A stretch of 10,351 nucleotides of DNA from Stramenopiles sp. TOSAG23-3 (Eukaryota; Sar), in contig LT642827.1 in assembly GCA_900128585.1 (NCBI GenBank), forward strand, positions 1-10,351, read 5' to 3'. Within the stretch, counting starts at the first letter, position 1. Each line of letters begins with the position of its first letter. The notes beneath the pieces are model-generated. The model was given only the letters and a program-made list of their open reading frames with translations. It was not told the DNA's origin and made no database searches. Shown here piece after piece: positions 7,001 through 10,351 of the stretch. Made by a program: the position numbers and the translations under genes.

Positions 7001-9235
7001 CTCTTATCAAATATACCAAGTGGCGGCCGTCGCAAGATTACTCTTCAGAGGTGCAAGTATTCTGTTGAGAGCCTGCAGCAACAAGGCAGCTCGGTTTATC
7101 ACTTTCAAAAACTGTTTGCTTATACTAAGCGGTATTTATCTGATTATGGGAAGTCATGGGCCAAATATCTACGACCAAAACGTCCCCCAACAAGTTCCCG
7201 AATGCTGGATGCAGCGAACCTGGTGAGGGCCCGGTTTGTGATGAAAACCGAAGGCTTTACTGAAATGGAAGCCCCCGAAATTATTAGAATTACACAAGAA
7301 GTTGAGTGGGGCTTTGGCAGTTCGTTTGGAAAATCGGAGGGTGGTATGAGTGGATACCGCTCGTACGCAGAATTGTTGGTGCTCACAAGCATGCTTTTTG
7401 CAAAACACATAATGAACGAACAGTCTCCTCCTGAACGCGCTGTGATGACACGCGTGCGCAACATGTTCTTCATCGTCAATGTGGAAGCTGTATCGGATGA
7501 AATAGACCGTGCGCTGCCAACAGAAATTATGCTATGGTGTTGTTACTTTTCTACTCAGGGTCACGCGACTGCATTCGGGCAAACTTTCATCAAGACATTG
7601 TTTGAGGACTGCAATGCCTGCAATGTTGTGACGGCAATGATAAAAAAATACACCAAGAAGGTGTCTGGTTCAAGGGAGACCGAGCCGAGACATTTGTTTA
7701 CTCGTGATTTGATAGAAAACGTATTCATGTCATTGTGTGCCCATGGCGATGACGTTTCCCGGAAAAAATGTGTAGAATGGATCATGATCACCATTAAATA
7801 CCTTGACTGTTCCCAAGTCGACACGTTATACGGTGAAAGTTTTCAAAACGATTATGCTGCCTTGTTTTCAAAATTATTAAAAATTGCTAGGGGATTGTTA
7901 CGGGATAGGGGATCGTTACATTATGGAGCGCACGCTTATTATCAGAATATATCTTCTTCTGTCAGCGAAATAGAAAAACTTCTCCGCCGCAAATTCAAAA
8001 TCAAGGACACGTCCGCCGCCTACCCTTATCTAGCATGCTGCATGGAATGGACAAATTTTTATGAAAAGGTGACGAGGAAACTGGAGGTTCCTTGCCCTGC
8101 TGATTTTTCTGTGCTGGTGCCATTCAATCAGCTGACAAGAGCTTTTAAACCACGGAAAGATGCCGGAGACAAGGTTCGTAAGAGAGTTCTGGAGAACATT
8201 ATCAGTGACATGTTTCCGGAAGAAGACGGGTCCCAGTCTATAACTATGCAGTTTAAGTGCATTAGAGAATGTTGTTGTGCAACAAGCCAGTGGTTTCCGT
8301 CAGTTGTTAAATTTCTGGCCTTTTGTAAAGATGCGTATGGTGTAGACATATCCCTAGCCTTTCGTCGAATCTGTGCCTATCCAATGGATGTACGGTACGT
8401 GCACGATAGAGCAATGAATATAGATGTGGAAAAGGTAAACTTCAAGCCAATTGAAGGAAATTTTGGTAGTATGAGCGTATATTGTCATCCGACTAAACAA
8501 TACGACAAAGTCGCCCCTGGTAGAATAAAATTCTTCGGAGAGGCGTTTAAGAACGTATCAATGTCGAAGGAAACGAAATCTCTTCTTTTGAATGAATTTG
8601 GTATATGGCTCCGCTTGTTCTGTGCGGACCCCTGTGTGGCAGATCCTTCCCACTATAAATATAGGGGTACCCATGTGGGCAGGTTTGGCAACATCCAGAA
8701 GGTCGAAGAAGTGCTGACCAGCATCTCGAAATTATTGCGGTCGTTTCGAGACGAAGCAAGCTTTCGAACTCTCGTAGGAGAGGCCTTGCTCTTGGACGGC
8801 ACCAAATGGCTTACTCGTAAGTTAAGAAAGAAAGTTGATCGAAAACTTTTGGGCCCTGTGTTTGCCGCGTTGCGTCGCAACATGGTCCTATCTCACCAGG
8901 AGAAGAACATCAGGTCTGTCTGCGTGAAACTTCAACACACCAGTTATCCATCCTACCACCGAACCGTAGCATTGCAACTGGCAGAGTGTTCTGGAGGTGT
9001 TCACGTATCTCGGCGCGTTATCGTTGCTCATGTCAATAATGCACAGGCGCGTGGGTCGATAAAGGAGAAGTATGTTGTATACTCAGTAGCGGGCGAGAAA
9101 GTTTTTGGGAAAACTCTGGGGTCTGTGGTGGAGGTAATAAACCGGAAACTGCGCTCTACACACATGTGTTATCAAGATACGATCCGTATTTGTTTCATTC
9201 TTAAGTTTGACAAGGATTCGGGAAAGTTGTGGTAG
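4052..9235 (+). CDS. Large Tudor-like / zinc-motif / PDZ protein, probably nuclear
   Basis: The protein has 1727 residues. ATG 4052 is the first ATG in frame after an in-frame TAG at 4019. Near the N-terminus is a basic RRKRP. Residues about 30-86 look like a Tudor/Agenet-type small barrel (VVGAYY..., W-x-A-x-V-x-S-Y-D, Y-x-C-K-Y-V-D-G-Y-x-E-L), and a second, weaker one spans about 137-195. Residues 232-270 are acidic and Ser-rich and include IVILDSE (257-263), a SUMO-interaction-like motif. A cysteine cluster (C398-x2-C401-x-C403-x2-C406-x6-C413-x10-HC424-425, preceded by C374 and H377) resembles a Cys-rich motif I recall from plant RIN13-like proteins. More possible metal ligands are C622, C627, H637, C645, C668 and C671. 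KKRKID (605-610) is a likely nuclear signal. Residues about 905-1001 form a PDZ domain with a GRLGITIG binding loop (915-922), MKVGDMIVSVNG and a final KITLQR strand. Residues 1003-1727 are mostly helical and unrecognised. A chromatin-associated reader or scaffold role is inferred, not shown. Confidence 0.88.
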   Translation: MSSGSSQRSSSRRKRPANETDFSKKTVADDVVGKDVVGAYYEKKFVGYGTWTARVQSYDAVSDRYTCKYVDGYTELLSRTQLSKYGLFVSTDGNTVLDPDTNPDEHPMLYVRKRARTESPPAEAGQLGSAYSYMVCGKTIEVGTTYQVKSEDSEWVTGTVISVCVGGETTVSYDHHYPVSTFSRQELTKDVKRYLQSGELRWGDGQGSTNPTDEGVSTRQRTLRPAANEVLVSDSDEEESEPPQTVALSGGDAGDAIVILDSEASDNEEASGKDVISQPPVTPTAPVTKTRNVVLPDGKVRVKPEPLPFGMADCPPDVTELTKDQFYGTLSDGPIQEAAGATGDQDKDQDKDLVFLSTTDESSVANLPHGRTECFQHKFLYVSKLRMDKRRKQNKNFCPSCYCLVCEVPAKDCSHWDRGQYGGHCMANLKGGLAAYWKQQKRVFSNTLLRALGTLPASTLAVYEDAHEDTRSCFRRYYEGRREYDDDEFYGSYERMMGYGGSYRITHRFSAVKETTDRLLKTAALLLGKSSQSEKVKGVCLLDAVTEILCRESWSPQNSDVMCASDEWDPEAESKFSKLVHRVGMQWFRIVCPDSKPANKEKETKKRKIDVRVLQGMAEGRCNSLVCEKTGRTVLAHEWYFIGVCSYAASRDQLDEKYAGKTQRHLRCPNCPTDYPGHSKYQYKKSPWMKEPHLPSPEKYAQELLQRLERRGDVEFAEKRSIHVSLPKTFLSPIAARLKALASVSSSSYARQMLKTMIGFSATGWKHGSINAIEAGTFMPYKGCLDSSEARASFGFRIDMALENGNVQLACRLMLASPNKMVLSRLVSGPVTQQLRNPPFQFSSQRIVDLAMYSPHVTYKDMCYLAENVDRDFAVTKGTPQMIWCLFLRTLIGEGGNKDAEVSVSTKELSFDVGGRLGITIGPGPLGRIYVVSIDPSFVEKNKALGAMKVGDMIVSVNGSFGSIGDILTDPTIEKSALAKATELLSNIPSGGRRKITLQRCKYSVESLQQQGSSVYHFQKLFAYTKRYLSDYGKSWAKYLRPKRPPTSSRMLDAANLVRARFVMKTEGFTEMEAPEIIRITQEVEWGFGSSFGKSEGGMSGYRSYAELLVLTSMLFAKHIMNEQSPPERAVMTRVRNMFFIVNVEAVSDEIDRALPTEIMLWCCYFSTQGHATAFGQTFIKTLFEDCNACNVVTAMIKKYTKKVSGSRETEPRHLFTRDLIENVFMSLCAHGDDVSRKKCVEWIMITIKYLDCSQVDTLYGESFQNDYAALFSKLLKIARGLLRDRGSLHYGAHAYYQNISSSVSEIEKLLRRKFKIKDTSAAYPYLACCMEWTNFYEKVTRKLEVPCPADFSVLVPFNQLTRAFKPRKDAGDKVRKRVLENIISDMFPEEDGSQSITMQFKCIRECCCATSQWFPSVVKFLAFCKDAYGVDISLAFRRICAYPMDVRYVHDRAMNIDVEKVNFKPIEGNFGSMSVYCHPTKQYDKVAPGRIKFFGEAFKNVSMSKETKSLLLNEFGIWLRLFCADPCVADPSHYKYRGTHVGRFGNIQKVEEVLTSISKLLRSFRDEASFRTLVGEALLLDGTKWLTRKLRKKVDRKLLGPVFAALRRNMVLSHQEKNIRSVCVKLQHTSYPSYHRTVALQLAECSGGVHVSRRVIVAHVNNAQARGSIKEKYVVYSVAGEKVFGKTLGSVVEVINRKLRSTHMCYQDTIRICFILKFDKDSGKLW
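5081..5108 (+). repeat. In-frame 12-bp tandem repeat (Asp-Gln-Asp-Lys)
   Basis: The unit gaccaggacaag occurs twice, followed by a partial third unit (gacc). It encodes DQDKDQDKD from residue 344, between the acidic region and the cysteine motif. It is a small in-frame coding minisatellite in a probably disordered linker and could vary in copy number between strains. Confidence 0.85.
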
Positions 9236-9459
9236 AGGGATTGGAGGAGAAAAAGACAATACGACGTGCCCCTCATAAAGAAATTTTCTCTTAAAGTGTA
9301 TTAATTATTTTACAAGGAGGGGGAATTTAAATTTTACAGATTTTATTTTTGTATCTCTTTCCCTTGTCAATAGAAACTCAACATATCGTCACAAATGTAT
9401 AAGACTCTTATGATTTAAAAAAACAAATTATATAGTATGCTTTAAGACTCTTATGATAT
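9236..9459. other. Convergent 3' intergenic region
   Basis: This is 224 bases between the stop codon of the plus-strand 1727-residue gene and the stop codon of the minus-strand PSI gene. It is AT-rich and should hold both 3' UTRs and both polyadenylation sites. I see no canonical AATAAA on either strand and no further gene. The only structured element is the 15-bp direct repeat listed separately. Confidence 0.7.
9400..9457. repeat. 15-bp direct repeat with near-palindromic core
   Basis: TAAGACTCTTATGAT occurs at 9400-9414 and again, identically, at 9443-9457. The first 11 bases are palindromic around a single central C (TAAGA-C-TCTTA). The two copies can therefore pair with each other across a 32-base loop, with one C-C mismatch. 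The pair lies directly after the stop codon of the minus-strand gene, in its predicted 3' UTR. The function is unknown. Confidence 0.8.
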
Positions 9460-10093
9460 TTACTTTTCAAATACATAGGATTTGCAATCGTTATACCAAA
9501 AATTGTGCCCAGCGGTACATTCAGGATTTCCTTCTTTATCTTGAGGTCCATCATCGTTTGAAGGAATGCAAGCGTCGTCGAATTGCGGGGTAACGTCCCC
9601 CATATAAGTTCTACAAAAACCACTGAAAAGATTTAACGAAAGTGTGAGCGAGGGCCGGGCGAAGCAAGTATGGGGGGAAAGTAAGCACTTACCAATCTGG
9701 GTCGGACACACAGGCACGGCAGGTCTTGTATTGGGAACACGCAATATCCGTGTATGTTTTCCCTCCATAATTGGAGTCGTCTACATCTACTTTCGGCTTT
9801 TGTGTGCCCTTCTCAGGAGCATGGGCGTTGTACAAAATGCTCTTATTGGTGTCCAAAGCGGTCGTAGCAGACAACGCCGAAGTTGTATTTGACACAGTGA
9901 TGTCACCTGTTGACCCTCCCACCAGTTGCGTTGCATCATTCAGAGGACCGTCATCTCCATTACTTCCCCTATTCTCACGCAGGAGACGCTTGTAGAACGG
10001 GCTGATCGCTCGGCACCCTGGGATATGTACAGCGAGCGCAAAGACCACAGCAAGTATTATACAAGCCGCATAACTCGAATTGCTGGCGACCAT
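9460..10093 (-). CDS. Secreted PSI-domain protein, two exons (10093-9693 and 9622-9460)
   Basis: Joining exon 10093-9693 to exon 9622-9460 gives a 187-residue protein. ATG 10093 is the first in-frame ATG after an in-frame TAA at about 10107. Residues 1-29 look like a signal peptide: a hydrophobic core at about 9-22, then a P-G-C-R-A site with probable cleavage after A29. A low-complexity Ser/Thr/Asn/Asp-rich spacer follows, with two N-glycosylation sequons (N69-T-T and N83-K-S). The C-terminal domain has eight cysteines (119, 125, 128, 134, 137, 152, 169, 180). The central C-x2-C-x5-C-G-F-C is the signature of PSI (plexin-semaphorin-integrin) domains, a small disulfide-rich extracellular module. 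C134 is created only by splicing. There is no second membrane segment, GPI-type tail or KDEL-like end, so the product is probably secreted or lumenal. R36-L-L-R39 just after the signal peptide matches an RxLR pattern, possibly by chance. Ligand and role are unknown. Confidence 0.8.
9623..9692 (-). other. 70-bp spliceosomal intron, phase 2
   Basis: On the minus strand the donor is G|GTAAGT (intron starts at 9692) and the acceptor is CTTTTCAG| (intron ends at 9623), both close to consensus. Without splicing, the upstream frame meets TAA at 9691-9689. With splicing, TG|T forms a cysteine codon and the frame continues 53 more residues through the rest of the PSI cysteines. This is the only intron I can support in the window. 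Confidence 0.88.
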
Positions 10094-10152
10094 GCGTCGG
10101 AAAAGAAGTGCATAAATCAGGCTTTAAGAAACGTCTGAGGCTCTCTATACAT
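10057..10152 (-). other. Two upstream ATG frames before the PSI gene
   Basis: On the minus strand, an ATG at 10152-10150 opens an 11-codon frame ending in TGA at 10119-10117. Another ATG at 10113-10111 opens an 18-codon frame that runs across the main start and stops at TAA 10059-10057. If the transcript includes them they would probably reduce initiation at ATG 10093. Otherwise transcription starts downstream of 10111. Confidence 0.45.
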
Positions 10153-10271
10153 TCACTGCCCAAGTAGATTACTTTCCATATAAAAATCTCGTACAGACAA
10201 CCAACTACGTTAGAGACCGCACTATTATTCTAACCATTGTGCAAAGTTGGAAATTTTTTGAAGAAAGAAAC
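10094..10271. promoter_or_regulatory. Upstream region of the PSI gene, possibly divergent
   Basis: This stretch of about 180 bases lies between the PSI gene's start codon and the GAA tract and should hold its promoter. I see no convincing TATA box in the minus orientation. A TATAAAA at 10179-10185 reads on the plus strand and could serve a gene beginning beyond the right edge, but one AT-rich match is weak evidence. No coding sequence is apparent. Confidence 0.35.
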
Positions 10272-10272
10272 G

Positions 10273-10351
10273 GAAGAAGAAGAAGAAGAAGAAGAAGAAG
10301 AAGAAGAAGAAAGAAGAAGAAGAAGAAGAAGAAGAAGAAGAAAGAAGAAGA
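10273..10351. repeat. Interrupted (GAA)n microsatellite, runs off the window
   Basis: The tract reads (GAA)13, one extra A (10312), (GAA)10, another extra A (10343), then further GAA units to the last base. It is pure polypurine on the plus strand and polypyrimidine on the strand of the PSI gene, about 180 bases upstream of that gene's ATG. The single-A insertions break any reading frame, which argues against coding. The full length is unknown because the window ends inside it. Confidence 0.95.

Noticed and set aside
9408-9623. A 71-codon minus-strand frame overlapping the second PSI exon
   Set aside because: It is in a different frame from the PSI exon and encodes no recognisable domain, while the spliced frame completes an eight-cysteine pattern.
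9975-10163. Small minus-strand frame overlapping the start of the PSI gene
   Set aside because: It begins at TTG rather than ATG and has no domain or signal peptide, so it is a frame shadow of the PSI gene's first exon and upstream region.
1-10351. Bacterial or phage origin, mobile element, CRISPR array, tRNA or rRNA
   Set aside because: Domain content, a consensus GT-AG intron and the spacer structure are eukaryotic. I saw no terminal inverted repeats, transposase or reverse-transcriptase motifs, spaced repeat array or tRNA-like fold.

Overview
The window looks like nuclear DNA of a gene-dense, intron-poor unicellular eukaryote. The evidence is two very long uninterrupted reading frames (1167 and 1727 codons), eukaryote-type domains (SPRY, ankyrin, Tudor-like, PDZ, PSI), one short GT-AG intron, AT-rich intergenic spacers with simple repeats, and no bacterial ribosome-binding sites or operon spacing. 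An algal or stramenopile-like protist would fit, but the lineage cannot be fixed from the sequence alone, so this is a weak inference.

Layout. Positions 1-3504 (+) encode a SPRY / ankyrin-like / coiled-coil protein with a lysine-rich basic tract and an acidic tract. It begins with ATG at base 1, so its true 5' end cannot be confirmed. Positions 3505-4051 are an AT-rich spacer with homopolymer runs, GTT and CTTT microsatellites, and the probable 5' leader of the next gene. Positions 4052-9235 (+) encode a 1727-residue, probably nuclear protein. Two Tudor-like segments are followed by an acidic region with a SUMO-interaction-like motif, a cysteine-rich zinc-type motif, a PDZ domain and a long unrecognised C-terminal half. 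Positions 9236-9459 are the short gap between convergent 3' ends and hold a 15-bp direct repeat. Positions 10093 down to 9460 (-) encode a small secreted PSI-domain protein in two exons. Its 70-bp intron must be removed to complete the eight-cysteine pattern. Positions 10094-10351 hold its upstream region, with upstream ATGs and an interrupted (GAA)n tract that runs off the window edge.

How the genes relate. The two large genes are in tandem and the small one converges on the second. I see no evidence that they form a functional cluster. The first two look intracellular (scaffold-like and chromatin-reader-like), whereas the third is a secretory-pathway protein. I see no mobile element, CRISPR array, tRNA or rRNA. 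The most unusual items are the domain architecture of the 1727-residue protein and its unassigned C-terminal half, and the compact PSI protein whose intron splits a core cysteine codon.
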